DNA from: Pinus tabuliformis
Taxonomy: Eukaryota; Streptophyta; Pinopsida; Pinales; Pinaceae
Assembly: GCA_031772625.1 (NCBI GenBank)
Contig: CM062818.1
Span: 1,277,498,277-1,277,562,276 of the forward strand
Direction of reading: 5' to 3'
Length of the DNA: 64,000 nucleotides
Below, piece after piece: positions 33,790-46,290 of the stretch (position 1 is the first letter of the stretch; each line of letters starts with the position of its first letter). The notes under the pieces were generated by a model. The model did not search any database. It worked only from the letters and a program-made list of their open reading frames with translations, and was not told the origin of the DNA. A program made the position numbers and the translations under genes.

Positions 33790-34927
33790 AATTATAGAAC
33801 AAGCATATGTTATCCTCCTCAATCTTGACAAAAATAAAGAGGTACTGGTTAGCAATGACTGGGGAAAAATTGGGAAAAACTCAAAGAGTCTTTATTGATA
33901 GCAAGTCGCTCTTGAACATGACACTTCCACTCCGTGCCTGAGTCGGGTTGGGTTGTTTCATTCACCGGTCACATCACCATGGTCACGCCATACCATCCAC
34001 ATTTGGGGTAAATGCTACCAATCCATCACATAAGTGTCGCCGACATGTTCAAGAGAAGTCATCCAGAGAAGTCACCTGTGTCCCATCCACTACCATACAT
34101 TATACTTCATTCCTTCATGACCGCCATCCTGAACCATATATCATCAGATCGTTTTCACCTCCATCAAAATCATATGCTCCGTTCCGTGTCATTGATGTGG
34201 GATTCATCAAGGCCCCCCTTTGATGGATAGCTTCTTGTCGACATCAGCTCATTATCCAAGAAGTTGATCTAGGAACAACCCATTCAGTACTTTGAAGCTT
34301 GCATGCCTCAATGGCAAGTTTCTCACTTCCGGCGACAGGTATACATCAATGACCTTCGACCGAAATATTTTGCGTGGTGTTCGACGCCAAGTCCTTTATT
34401 CACACCACGTGAATTGTACTGCAGTACCTTAAGGGTCATCATCCTTATCGGTGATTCCTCTCGTGCTTGTTAACAATTTACATCATCGACTGGTAATCAA
34501 GCGATGTCTTTCCATGTTCGACTTCAAAACATCTCTCACATGGATCGACTTGTACTTCGAGTGAAGATCAGATGAGATTGAAGACCTCAGATCTAGTTTC
34601 ATCCATCCGGGTTGCGATATATATTCAGAAAAAATAAAAACATTGACATGTACAGCATTGCAGCACAGATAATCATCCTACCAAAAGGATGATGACTTCA
34701 TCAGAATCATCAGTCTACCATCAGATGATTGTCTGTCCTGTGTACATAAAAATGAATATATAAAGCTGAGCATGGGAATGCCCACCTCAGCTAGATCATG
34801 AAAATAGTATGAAAATAATGTATTGTATTGTATCTTATTACAGGTCTCCTCCCAGCATTGAAAGAACTTCGGATCCTCCTAATAAAGCATTTCACCCGAT
34901 AAACGGCCTCATACTTTAGGGGGCAAC
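33790..34927. other. 3' non-coding region and polypurine tract of A
   Basis: No gene. Shared with J1 and G. Ends in ACTTTAGGGGGCAAC directly before the 3' LTR. Confidence 0.6.
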
Positions 34928-35973
34928 TGTTATAGACATTTTTGTGCCTTACAACTCTAAGCATGAAGTGTCCATAAACCAAGGGATCCTAAGTCCCTAA
35001 AAGTGTTGTACCTACCCCTAGAGGAACAAGGTCAACCAATTACAGCTTCTCCCAGAAGTTCTCCACCAGAAACTACTCAGAATCAGTCAAATCAGGATCA
35101 TTTCAGCTGCTCCACTAGCTACCTGCGTTGCATAGCACCCCAGTACACTAGCTAGGTGCGTTGCAACGCACCTAAATGCACTACCAGGGTGCGCTGAGTG
35201 GGAAATTCCAAATGGCAGTGTCATTCCGCGAGGTGGACAGACAATGGAAGCTTCCAGAATCTTCCTCAATGACAGTTGCCTCACTGAGTTCGACCAAGGA
35301 TGAGGAAGAGGCTCTCTGTCTCCAAGTGGAAGCAAGAACTGACAGAGAGAAACCACAAGTCAAATCATAAGCTGACTCATCCTCTTTGCATACATCTATA
35401 TATGGATCCCTCATCCCAGAGATCCAAGAGGCTGGAATTTTGTACTTTGCAGAGAATTGTTGTTGGTTTTGAGATTGAGATTAGTGCATTGGGTGATTTA
35501 TGCTTTGTTGGAAGTGAAGAAGGGATTCCTTTGCTGGGAGGTAGATGCTGGATCGGGAATCACTTGGTTGTATCTCCTCCTGGATCTTCTTGTTATATCA
35601 ATAAAACTATTTGATTTTCTCATACATGCTTGTGTATCAATGATGTTTTGTTATATTTGCATGTTTAGCTTAAATCTGATCCTAAGCTAGTTATGAATGT
35701 AAATCTATGTCTTTGTGTAGTTTTCCTCTTCTGTGATCTTGCAGGAACTTGGTGAAGCTGGGCAAGTAAGGGAGCAGGTAGCTGGAAGCTGTCAAAGAGG
35801 AGAGCGATTGGATCAACAGACTAGCGCAAGACACAGGTTAGTTCATCCTATTCCTCTTCGTTTACATTTCATAAAGAAGAATACGAAAGTAGTTTTCCTT
35901 GTTTGCTGCTAAGGCATTGTCACACCTTAGAGTGGGATAGGGGCGTTCTGAGTAGATACTTTTCCCAACAACA
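34928..35973 (+). repeat. 3' LTR of element A
   Basis: Matches the 5' LTR except for about 20 changes. A perfect 20-bp palindrome, AGGTGCGTTGCAACGCACCT, lies at 35154-35173; in the 5' LTR the two CpG cytosines have become T. Confidence 0.85.
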
Positions 35974-36108
35974 CTAGTACCCTCCCATACTACTCCGAGT
36001 GAGACCTCAGTCCGTGCTCTGTGGACTGTTGCCGAAAGGGCCAGTAGTACCGGGATTTGTTTGGCTAAATCAACTCTGAACCTAGGTCAGGGCGCAATAA
36101 GCCAACAA
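35974..36108. other. Unassigned flank between A and H
   Basis: No gene. Not shared with the corresponding place beside element I, where 55169-55581 differs. Confidence 0.4.
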
Positions 36109-37999
36109 ACATGTTAGTTAGTTACTGTTACAGATATCGTGATTTATGTTTGAGTTGATATGTTGTGAAATTCTATATTGCTAACCTAGCTTTACTCTGT
36201 AGACGAGATAGCCTCCATTGATATACACTAAGGTATGAGTTTTCTTATGTCGTATATTTGGTGCTTGGTTGTTTGACTATTATGTGTATTTGGTGTTTGA
36301 GTGTTCGGTGTCTATTATGTCATCTAGATAATTTATTGAACATGGTATGCTTGCAAGTTGGTTGGATGTTTGCCGAATTGCATAATATGAATATGTGTTT
36401 ATAAGGTTTCTTGCCGAAATGATCTTGTTTTAGGAGGATTGTACTAACACATATGTGTTGAGACAATTGATATGTACTTGAGTATAGTAGGTGACAGTTG
36501 TAGCATTATGTATAAGGACTATGAGTTGACTATGAATTATGACATGATTGTTAGTCTTGGTAAAGGTTGATCTCAAATTGGAAGATATGATTGTCTTGAT
36601 AATTGGAACATGTGGTTGACATGTGTGAGCAGTTGCAGGGTAACATGTTAGGTATTAGCGTGACAAGCTAACACTTGATGTGTTTATATAGCCAACAGTT
36701 GGGTGATGTGATAGTACATAGTAAGCCTCGATTGTAGCGAGGTAAAAGGGGTAAATGAAAGGAATTGGATAATAATTCCTTTGGCTATGTTTGGAAACCC
36801 TAATTCCAAACGAAGAAGTGCCTTGCAGACAGGGAGTCTTCTTAACCTTAATCTCATCTAACATTGTGTGGATATGTGCTATATTCATGAACATGTACTT
36901 GATAGGTATATTAGCTAGTCTTTAGTTACAGGTGGATCTGTCAAAGGATTGGAGTCCCTTAAGAGATGGTGTGGATGTGTTCAGTTGAAAGTAACGCGCT
37001 TGGCACAACAAAATGAGGTAACTGGTGTACTGTTATGGTTACTTGTGCACCAATAGTTATGTTTTTATGGTAGTATGATGCAGGGAATTATATGGCAAGC
37101 ACGGTTGTGATTGTTATGCTTGATTTGTCATTTTACCTATGTATGGTGCATAGCTATACCACTTTGTTGCGGCGTCGTATTGCTCTTTTTTTTCATGGTC
37201 TTCTTGTTTGTTTCATGGAATTGCCTTTTATGTTTTAGGTCTTGGGAATTGTTTGGGAAAGAGGAAAGTTGATGGATCTCGAGAGAGATGTGTGGTACCC
37301 GAAAGGTAATGTAAGATTCCAATGATTGTGCATGATTAAGCACAACGGAAGGTAAGACTATGATATCCAGTTGGACTAGTTGGGTCCATTGGTGTAAATG
37401 GATGATGGCAGGATAGTCAGGAGAAAGGTAAGAAAAAAAGGTAAAGTAAATGGAACTAATGTGTCGAATGCCTTGACTAAGTTGGTAACGATGGCTCTCA
37501 GTGTTGTGCATGAATAAAGGAAGTTCTCTTAACCTTGGCCTTGATATATAGTATTTATGCTATGATCACGACTGCTTTATGCTAATGATTATATGCATAT
37601 ATGAATGTATGTACGTTGTTTTCTGACAGGGTCATCGTGGATCATGATTGTTTTAAGTTAATTTTTATGTATATGTATGTATGTGTCTATGTATCTATGT
37701 CACTATCTGACAGGGTCATCAGGAATTGTTCTTGTGGAGGGATGATTGCTTACGTAGGCAAATGACATGAAGAGGTTCCCTGTCTTACGAGGAATCAATT
37801 GGGAAGAGTAGTCATGAAAAATATATGAGGTTAATATCATGTGGTTATGAGTTGATATTATGTGATTGTATTACATTTATGTTATGGATAGATATACTGA
37901 GGGATACATCAGCGAGATGAAAGCAGCATGGTCTACGACATGCTAGGAGAAGCATGAATAAGACACTAGAAGAAGACTTTCTTGGTAAGGATAGTGTGG

Positions 38000-39090
38000 T
38001 TTCAGATGTGTGGTATTATTGTTGCATATATGTTGTACATGTTACATCTATGATGATTGTGTGCATGCAGTATTGTGCATATGTAGTGTGTGTACATGTT
38101 GTTTATGCAATATTATGTGCATGGTGTTAGTACATATAGTGTTGTATGAACGTTGCATATTCAATGCTGGGTATAGATGGTGCTATCTGCATGTTGGATA
38201 TATAGTGATGTGTACATATTGTACTATGTGCATTATGCATATGCGGTGTTGTATGCATATGGTGTGTTGCGCGTGTTGGCTATGTGGTGCCGTGTACAGA
38301 TGATGCTATGTACATGTGGTGTTGTGTGCATGTTGTACATGTGGTGATATTTACATATGGTGTAGTGTCCATGATTGTACAAGTGGTGTCGTGTGCATAT
38401 GGTGTTGTTTACATGTTGTACAAGTGGCATTGTGTGTAGGTGGTGCCGTGTACATGTCCTACATGTAGCGTTGTGTATCTGTGGTGTCGCGTGCATGTCG
38501 TGCATGTGGTACTATGTACATGTGGCATTGTGTACACATTGTAAAAGTGGTGGAGTGTACATGTGGTGTTGTGTACACGTTGTGAAGGTGGCGCCATGTA
38601 TATGTGATGTTGTGCACACGTTGTGTAGGTGGTGTTGTGTACAGGTGGTACTGTGTACATGTTGTACATATGGTATTAGTGCATGTGTGGTATTGTGTGT
38701 ATGCCGTACATGCTATGTTTAGGGCATGTGGCACTACATATTTGCTCATGTAGTTGTGATATCATGACGTGTGTATTTATTGTGTTGAACTCTGTGTAGT
38801 ACATGCATTGAGTTGTGTTGTATATCGAGCGTATGGGTATGTATTTTGTGGTGTCATACGTTATGTGTGGATGTATGTCTTTTGATTTACATTGTGTACA
38901 TATATATGTTGTGTTGTGTCGTACATCAGATGTAGGAGTATGTATTGTGTCATGTTGTACACTGGGTGTAGATGTATGTGTGGTATGTCATGTGTGGGTG
39001 AGTGTATTGCATGGTGTTGTATGCTATGTTTGGTTGTATGTGTGTGATGCATACTATGTGTATGTGCACATGGTTGAGGAGAAGGCATTG
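38000..39090. repeat. TGTACATG-rich minisatellite-like region of H
   Basis: About 1.1 kb built of irregular pieces such as GTGTACATGTTGTACATGTGG, with a strong T/G bias on this strand. The inverted copy lies at 52040-53190. Open frames on both strands (Cys/His/Val-rich on one strand, His/Thr/Tyr-rich on the other) are by-products of the repeat. Confidence 0.7.
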
Positions 39091-40089
39091 GGTGTTTATC
39101 AGGTGTGGCAATCGATCTGTTGTGTGTTAGAAAGCACAAAGACAGAAGTAAGGATCGATGAGGGACAAGTATTGGTATTGTATTTCAGTTTTACTATGCA
39201 TATGATTTATGATTCTGGTCTATGATGATTACATGTGATCTATGATTCTGGTTTATGATGGTTACATGTGATTTATGGTTTTGATCTATGATGTTTGTGC
39301 TTGATCTAACCTGATGTGATATGTTTATACATGATGATTTTGTCAAATATACTAGTTTGACTTGCTATGATAGGAAGTGAATAGAAGGGAAAACGAACCT
39401 TATTGAAGAGCTACCAATGAGGTATGATTTGAATTTATTTTAATCTAATGGAAGTTATGTAATTAGAACAGGAATTCATGAACATGCCCGGTTGAGTGGC
39501 CGAAATCAACTACAATAATTGGCGGAAATAATGAAAAAATCGGAACATGCAACAGTATGCTAGTAAAACACTTTAGGAGCAGGGCCATTGTGTGAAACTG
39601 GTACCCAATAGTGTCCATTGATCGCCATGAACATGCTATGACTGGTATGATGGTTTTGAGGCAGGTAAATGCTTTGGTTTCTATATCTTCCAATCCGAGG
39701 AAGCCTTGCTAAGGGATGGACTACCCAAGATGGGGGTTCTAGTGGAACTTGGAAGGCATGTGACTTCACGTAAGGGGTGACCGGATTCTTGAACGACTGT
39801 CTAGCAGAGAAGGGAACGTCACAGATGGGTTTGTTTCAGTCATGTGCATTGCCAGATGGAATCATATGCACAGTGAGAGTGTGCCCTGGAATAATGAGCT
39901 CGAAACAGTTCACTGTGAAGAAAGTGACACAAGATTATAGCACTAGACATTGGATGCAAATCTAACTTTGTAGGGGATTCTGGACATCCAAGGAAGGAGG
40001 TGAATCTCGATATTACTTTGAGGTTGAAGTTGTGAACCTATGGATTCCCTTGTTTTGGCTGTAGGCATCGTATCCTTTTATTTGTTGGT

Positions 40090-40360
40090 TGAGAATATGC
40101 ATATATATGGGTATGTGTACATTATTGTAAATAATTGTGCTGGATTTATAAAGCTCCATAGACAATATGGTTATTTGTTGGTTGAAGCAAATGTGTATGT
40201 GTATATGTGGTTATTGTAAATACCGTAATGAGTTGTGTTATAAAGCTCCAGTAAACGATATTTTTTTCATGTTTTAGAAAATGGTTGTTGTAAGTACTAC
40301 AATGGGCTATGTTATAAAGCTTCATGGGAAGTATGTTTTATTTTTAGTAGTCTTGTTGGT
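40090..40360. repeat. Degenerate tandem repeat before the H LTR
   Basis: About three units of roughly 90-100 bp, each with GTAAATA...TTATAAAGCTCCA...ATATGGTT. Also present in element I (50880-51080). Confidence 0.55.
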
Positions 40361-40410
40361 TATAGGTGTCATTGAACACCGAGGATGATGTCCTCCAAAG
40401 GGGAGGGTTT

Positions 40411-41365
40411 TGTAACAACCCTGGTGAAAATTCCATGTACTAATGATAAAAAAATAACCACGGATGTCTAGGATGCTTATTCCAAGCTCAATGTTGGGAA
40501 AGACATCCTAGTGGGTGTTCATTTGGTTGTTTATGGCTAAGGAAATTGGCAAAGGAAATGGCTGGCTAAGGCATTAAAGAGGCAAAAAGGTATTTTGGCA
40601 CATTTATTTATGAAAATAATGGAAATTAGGAGAAAAGGAAAGTGAAAGGTCACAGGTTGCATGTGAGGAGTAAAATGAAGGAAGATAATGGAAAATGAAG
40701 AAAATAGAGGCCTCATTAATAAAAAGGCTAAAAAGGCTTCTGAGGATCAAAGGGGAGGACTTGGTTAGTTCAGTTTTGGAGCTCTCTTCTACTCTCTCTC
40801 TATCATACTCTTGGATACTTAGATTTTTCTTGGAGCACTCTTGGTGGGTGTGGCATACTTGGATTCTTGGAGCATGAAGGAGAAGGAAGAGCAAGAAAGT
40901 GCAAGAGGGCATCAAAATCAGTAGCTACAATAGTTTTTCTTGCAAGTACGAAGTTGCATGTATGTTTTCCTCACTAGTTTTGGCATGCATGGCGCATGTA
41001 TGTGGTTTCTTGGTTGTGATCTCTCATTGGCATGGAGGATTGCCTGAATTGACAGTGGATTTCCGAGCCTTGTCAATTCTTGGATAGCCATAGTGTTGTG
41101 GGTTTATTTTCTTTGTTTTCTGGTAGGTTCTCATGTTTCCTTAGCTTGGGTTAAGTTATTAGTCCTGGAACCTTTGTTGGACAAATATTCTAGAGCCATG
41201 TAACGACTTGGGTTGAGTTATTAGTCGTGGAGCCTTGGTTGGACAAACACTTTGGAAGCCTCATAACAACTTGGGTTGGGTTACTAGTCTTGTAGCCTTG
41301 GTTGGAAAAACACTCTGGAGCCTTTGGTGGGTTGAGTTACTATTCCTGGAGCCTTGGTTGGACAA
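40411..41365 (+). repeat. LTR of H, left part, with a 62-bp minisatellite
   Basis: Starts TGTAACAACCC. From 41146 on it is a tandem repeat of about 57-63 bp (TTGGGTTGAGTTATTAGTCC...GCCTTGGTTGGACAAAC), with starts near 41146, 41208, 41271 and 41328. Copia F is inserted inside a unit, and more units follow at 47638-47790. Element I has only about one unit. Confidence 0.6.
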
Positions 41366-41812
41366 TGTTGGGTTGTGTTATATTCTTTCCATGACCATCC
41401 AACGTAGTTAACTGGGGGGTTAGAGGGGGGGCAGGGTGGAGCAACCCCTCCATTGCGTCGATTATGTAGTGGGGGGGGGGGGGGGGGGTCACAGGGGGTT
41501 TGAGGTGTACCCATAACACCACTTTATGGGGTCCGGGGTAGCGCCATGGAAATTTTGGTTTTGGACCCTATGTTAGGTTGGGCGGACCCACTTATGGTTT
41601 TCGGTGCATGGTATTGGATGCTTTGGTATGTATAAATATGTATTGTAACATTGAAAGGAAAATAATGACAAGTCAAGCTGGTAGTCCCGGTTTTGGGATC
41701 CAGGGGAAAATCTCTGTGTATATGTGTTTTATGTGTTATGCTCTCACATTGTTTATTTTCTATGTTTTAGAATTCATATGCAGGTAATTTCTCTACGGGG
41801 TTAAAACCTACA
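41366..41812 (+). repeat. 5' LTR of copia F
   Basis: Contains an 18-base G-run (41471-41488) and GGGGGGTTAGAGGGGGGG (41414-41431). TATA-like GTATAAATATG near 41630. A decayed initiator tRNA-Met primer site follows (about 41813-41826, TTCCGTATCGGAGC). Confidence 0.8.
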
Positions 41813-41929
41813 TTCCGTATCGGAGCCGATTTGGCTTCAAGGGGATGCCTTTGTTTCTGAGGGGTTTCGCTCAGGCCTGTGGTACACCCTGTTCAGTGGG
41901 AGATCTGTGAGATCGATTCTAGTGGTGAA

Positions 41930-42670
41930 AGAAGATGGTGAGCAGTGGAAAGATAGAGATCGAGAAATTTAATGGTCAGATTTTTGAGTTGTGGAAAATC
42001 AAGATGGAGGATCTGTTAGTGGATAAAGATCAGTGGATCGTGGTAGATCTGGGTACTAAACCACGGGAGTGTCCGATGAAGAATGGAAGAAGTTGGATTG
42101 GAAGGAAAAGAGCATAATACGATTGTGTGTCTCAGATTTAGTATTGCTTAATGTATCAGGTGAAGCCACAACAAAGGCTTTGTGGGACAAGTTAGGGACT
42201 TTGTACCAATCTAAGTCTCTGGTAAATAAACTGTTCCTATGGAAAAAGCTGTATAACCTGAGGATGAAAGATGGAGACTCGGTGATAGAGCATCTGAATG
42301 CATTTAATGTTGTGGTAATTCAATTAGCATCTGTTGATATCAAAATTTCAGATGAAGATAAGTGCATCAGTTTGTTGTGTTCTCTACCAGATTCGTGGGA
42401 TAGTCTGGTTATTGCAATAGGTAGCAATGCAACTGCCTTGCAATTTGATGAAATAGTCTCATCCTTGCTGACAGAGGAGATGAGACAGAAAAATATGGAG
42501 AGCCAAAATGGTGATGCCTTGTCTATACGAGGACGGTCCCAGAACAGAAACAAAAATAAGTCATCGAGTGGGAGATCTAAATCTCCAAGAAAACCTGTAA
42601 AGGTGTGTGGTGGAAATGCAGAAAGGAAGGCCACTTCAAAAGGGACTGTAAATTTAAAGCTCCTGACAAA
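41930..42670 (+). pseudogene. Gag of copia F
   Basis: Starts MVSSGKIEIEKFNGQIFELWKIKMEDLLVDKDQW. UBN2-type domain with LYQSKSLVNKLFLWKKLYNL, and a CCHC knuckle of the CRKEGHFKRDC type at 42608-42650. Closely related to D's gag. Confidence 0.8.
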
Positions 42671-42764
42671 GGAAAGGGATCTGATGAGGCTCCTTCTGCA
42701 GAGGTGAAAACCACTTCAGATGAAGGTGGGGATGTGTACTTGGCCTCTTCAAGTACACATGTAG

Positions 42765-44160
42765 ATCATGAGGCATGGTTGATTGACTCAGGTGCATCCT
42801 TTCACTTCACTCCCTATAGAGAGTGGTTCTATGAGTATGAGAAATATGATGGTGGTGATGTCTTGTTGGGGGATGATAGGAAGGCTAGAATCATTGGTCG
42901 TGGAAAAGTAAAGTTGAAGCTGCAAGGTGGAAGGGTTAGAACACTTCCAGGTGTTCTGCATATTCCTACCTTAACCAGAAATTTGATTTCTATTAGCAAG
43001 CTGGATGATGCAAGTGTAAAAACAATGTTCGATAAGGATACCTGCAAGATGGTTCGGGGAGCACTGGTATTGATGCGGGGAGTTCAGATTGGAACTCTAT
43101 AGAAGCTGCAAGGTAGCACTCTTGTTGACAGGTGCAACAGTTCTGTGGTTCCTGAAAGTGGAGTAGAAAATCTAGTGGTCTTTGGAGAAAAGACCATGTT
43201 CTGGCATCAAAGGCTTGGACATATTGGATAGAAGGGCCTTCGAATACTTCATGGTAAAGGTATGGTAGAAGGTATGAGTAATAGCTCTCTGGATTTTGAT
43301 TTCTATGAAAATTGTGTATACAGGAAGCAGAATTGGGTGAGTTTCCCCTTTGGTGGTAAGAGGGTGAAACATATATTAGAGCTTGTGCACAGTGATGTGT
43401 TTGGACCTGTGAAGGTTCCATCACTGGGTAAGTCTGTGTACTATGTATCGTTTATAGATGACTTCTAAAAGAATACACGGATATATTTCCTTAAGAAGAA
43501 ATCGGAAGTCTTTGACAGGTTTAAAGAATTTAAGGCTCTAGTGGAAAACCAGATAGAGAAGAAGATAAAGGTGCTGAGGACAGATAATGGTGGAGAGTTT
43601 TGCAGGAAGGAATTTGAAGAATTCTGCAAGAAGTGTGGTATAGCATGACAGAAGACTACTCCATATACACCTCAGAAAAATGGAGTTGCAGAAAGAATGA
43701 ACAAGATGTTGATGGAAAGGGCAAGAAGCATGCTCAGTGGTGCCGGGTTAGGACAGGAATTCTGAGTAGAGGCAGTGGATACTGCATGTTACATGGTCAA
43801 CAGGTCACCTTCATCAGCGTTGGAGGATAAGACTCCACAAAAGGTATGGACTGGTAAGAAACCCTCTCTTTCACATCTAAGGGTATTTGGATGTGATGCA
43901 TATGTACATGTTCCAAAGGAGAAACGAACCAAGTTGGATAGTAAATTTGAAAAGTGCATCTTTATTGGGTATAAGGATGGTTTAAAGGGTTATAAGCTTT
44001 GGAACCCAGTAACAAGGAAGGCTGTGTACAACCGAGATGTGGTGTTTAGAGAGGTGAAAGATGTTATTAAACATGAAGTCCAACCAAAGAAACCTAAGAA
44101 GATAGAGTTTGAGCTAAAGGAGGAAGAATCAGACTCTACAGCAAAGGAGGAATCAGAAGA
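42765..44160 (+). pseudogene. Protease and integrase of copia F
   Basis: Protease WLIDSGASFHFTPYREWF near 42778-42830, pre-integrase MFWHQRLGHI near 43200, integrase core with HSDVFGPVKVPSLGKSVYYVSFIDDF and RTDNGGEF, and C-terminal HLRVFGCDAYVHVPKEKRTKLDSKFEKCIFIGYKDGLKGYKLWNPVTRKAVYNRDVVF. Fossil. Confidence 0.8.
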
Positions 44161-44318
44161 TGAAGAGCCACAAACTCCGGCTATGAGAAGATCAGTTCGA
44201 GAAAGAAGGCAGCGAGAAAGGTATAGTCCATTTTCTTTCTGTTCAAATTTTTCTTTGTCTGTCAGTGATGATGATCCCAGAACTGTGAAGGAAGCAGGGG
44301 ATTCAGAGGATGGAAAAC

Positions 44319-45530
44319 AAGGATAATTTTAGGGGCGAATGTTCGTCCTTTGGCGAAATTAAGGGGTTTTAAATTTTTAGTGGGCGAATATTTTGTATCA
44401 TAGTAAATTTTTACAAATCACCTCAAATAGCCCACCTTATTTTAAGGGAGAGGGTAAAAAAGGTAAATTTAGCCCTTGAAATTAGGACTCAAAACCTTCC
44501 ATTCGCCCATTTTCAAGAATAGGTTTTATTTAAGTGAATCCATTCGCCCATTTTCAAGAATAGGTTTTATTTAAGTGAATCCTATGGGCCAAATACCATA
44601 TTTATAAAAGAGGTATGGTAAATTAATAAAAATATAAATAAATGAGAGGTATGGTAAATAAATAAAACATTTTTTATATTTACTCCATAAGTCACCTTAT
44701 ATACATGTAACGGTGTAAACAAATAAAAATATAAGTAAAGTGGAGGTATGGTAAATAAATAAAACGTCTTTATACTTACTCAAACGGTATGGTAAATAAA
44801 TAAAAATATAAATAAACTAGACATATCGTAAATAAATAAAACCTCTTTTTATATTTAGTCCATAACCCTCGTTGTATTTATGAAGGCTCAAGAAAGAGGT
44901 TTTATTTAAGTGAATCCTATGGGCCAAATACCATATTTGTAAAAGAGGTATGGTAAATTAATAAAAATATAAATAAACGAGAGGTATTGTAAACAAGTAA
45001 AACATTTTTTATATTTACTCTATAAGTCACCTTATATTTACGAACACTCAAAAAATGGGTTATATTTAGGTGAAACATATGGCCAAAATACTATGGGACA
45101 AATACCATGGACTAGATTGTTATTAATACCATGCAAAAAGCCATTATTAACCCTAATATTAGAATTAATAAAAATAAAAATGGCACATGGTATTGACCCA
45201 TGGTATTCACCAAAATGGCACATGGTATTGACCCATGGTATTCACCTGGAATGTAGCCTATTTAAATGGGGGAATTAAACCAGCATGTAGCCTATGCTAA
45301 GATTCACTAGGACTTTACAAAGTTTTATTATTTAGTGAAAGACTCGCCAAGATCTTACAATATTTTATAATTGAGTAAAATATTCGCCATGCCTGGTGAG
45401 AGATTCGCCAAAAAATTATATATACATATTATATTATTGATAAAATCACCTTCCATTTTTCCTATATACCATGGAGATTCACCCATTTATTATATTTATA
45501 AATTTAGGGGGGGTTCTTAAAATTTTCCCT
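44319..45530. mobile_element. 1.2-kb AT-rich TIR element of Mutator type inside F
   Basis: It interrupts the start of F's reverse transcriptase. A perfect 10-bp duplication GATGGAAAAC flanks it (44309-44318 and 45531-45540); D shows the uninterrupted site. The ends are imperfect inverted repeats: AAGGATAATTTTA at the left against AGGGAAAATTTTA read from the right (11 of 13). It has no transposase. Inside are direct repeats: a 42-bp unit twice at about 44505-44585, a TATGGTAAATAAATAAAA series, an approximately 140-bp segment repeated at 44555-44710 and 44895-45050, and CATGGTATTGACCCATGGTA twice at about 45185-45240. Non-autonomous MULE is the best fit. Confidence 0.65.
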
Positions 45531-46290
45531 GATGGAAAACTATGGAAAGAGGCCATGGTTGATGAAATGGCATCTTTGCACAAAAATGAGGCTTGGGATC
45601 TGGTGGAGTCGCAGGCTGGAAGGAAAACCATTGGTAGCAAATGGATGTTCAAAAAGAAGACAAATGCAGAAGGAAAAGTGGAGAAATACAAAGCTCGATT
45701 GGTAGCAAAAGGTTATTCCCAGGTGCCGGGAATTGATTTTGGTGATATTTTTTCTCCTGTTGCCAAGGTAACTTTTATTAGATTACTTTTATCTGTTGCT
45801 GTTGATTTTGATTTTGAGGTAGAATAGATGGATGTGAAGACAACATTTCTTCACAGGGATTTGGAAGAGGAGATCTACATGCAGCAACATGAAGGCTTTG
45901 CAATGAGGGGTAAGAAAGAACTGGTATGTAAGTTAAAGAAGTCTCTGTATGGGTTAAAACAGTCACCAAGGATGTGGTATCAAAAATTTGATACATTTAT
46001 ATGGGGACTTGGCTTCACCAGAAGCAAAGCAGATCACTATCTGTATTTTAAATTAATTGGTGACCGTGTTATTTATTTGGTCTTGTATGTGGATGATATT
46101 TTTCTAGTTGGAAATGACAAAGAAATTATCCAGGATTTGAAGACCCAATTGTCCTCCAATTTCGACATGAAAGATCTTGGTGCTGCAAACTATATTTTGG
46201 GCATGGAAATTAAAAGAGATCGTACAAAGAGGAAGCTTTGGTTAAACCAGAGGAAGTATGTTGAGACAATACTGTAGAGGTTTAATATGC
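45531..46290 (+). pseudogene. Reverse transcriptase of copia F
   Basis: WKEAMVDEMASLHKNEAWDLV, DFGDIFSPVAKVTFIRLLLSV, MDVKTTFLHRDLEEEIYMQQHEGF, LYVDDIFLVGND near 46085-46120 and FDMKDLGAANYILGMEIKRDR. The domain begins just before the TIR insertion. Fossil. Confidence 0.85.

Larger units (their letters stand above)
28136..35973 (+). mobile_element. Ogre/Tat-like element A, structurally complete but without polymerase
   Basis: LTRs are 28136-29181 and 34928-35973, both 1046 bp with TG...CA ends and only about 2% different by eye. Flanks are CTAAT (28131-28135) and CTAGT (35974-35978), a five-base target duplication with one change. A tRNA-Arg type primer site, a long leader, one zinc-knuckle/protease frame, a stem-loop array and a polypurine tract follow. 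There is no capsid, reverse transcriptase, RNase H or integrase. It is a young non-autonomous element that must have moved with enzymes from a relative such as G. Confidence 0.85.

Noticed and set aside
38375-38722. Cys-rich 115-codon frame and others in the TG-rich region
   Set aside because: Composition artefact of the TGTACATG repeat; overlapping frames on both strands are equally open.
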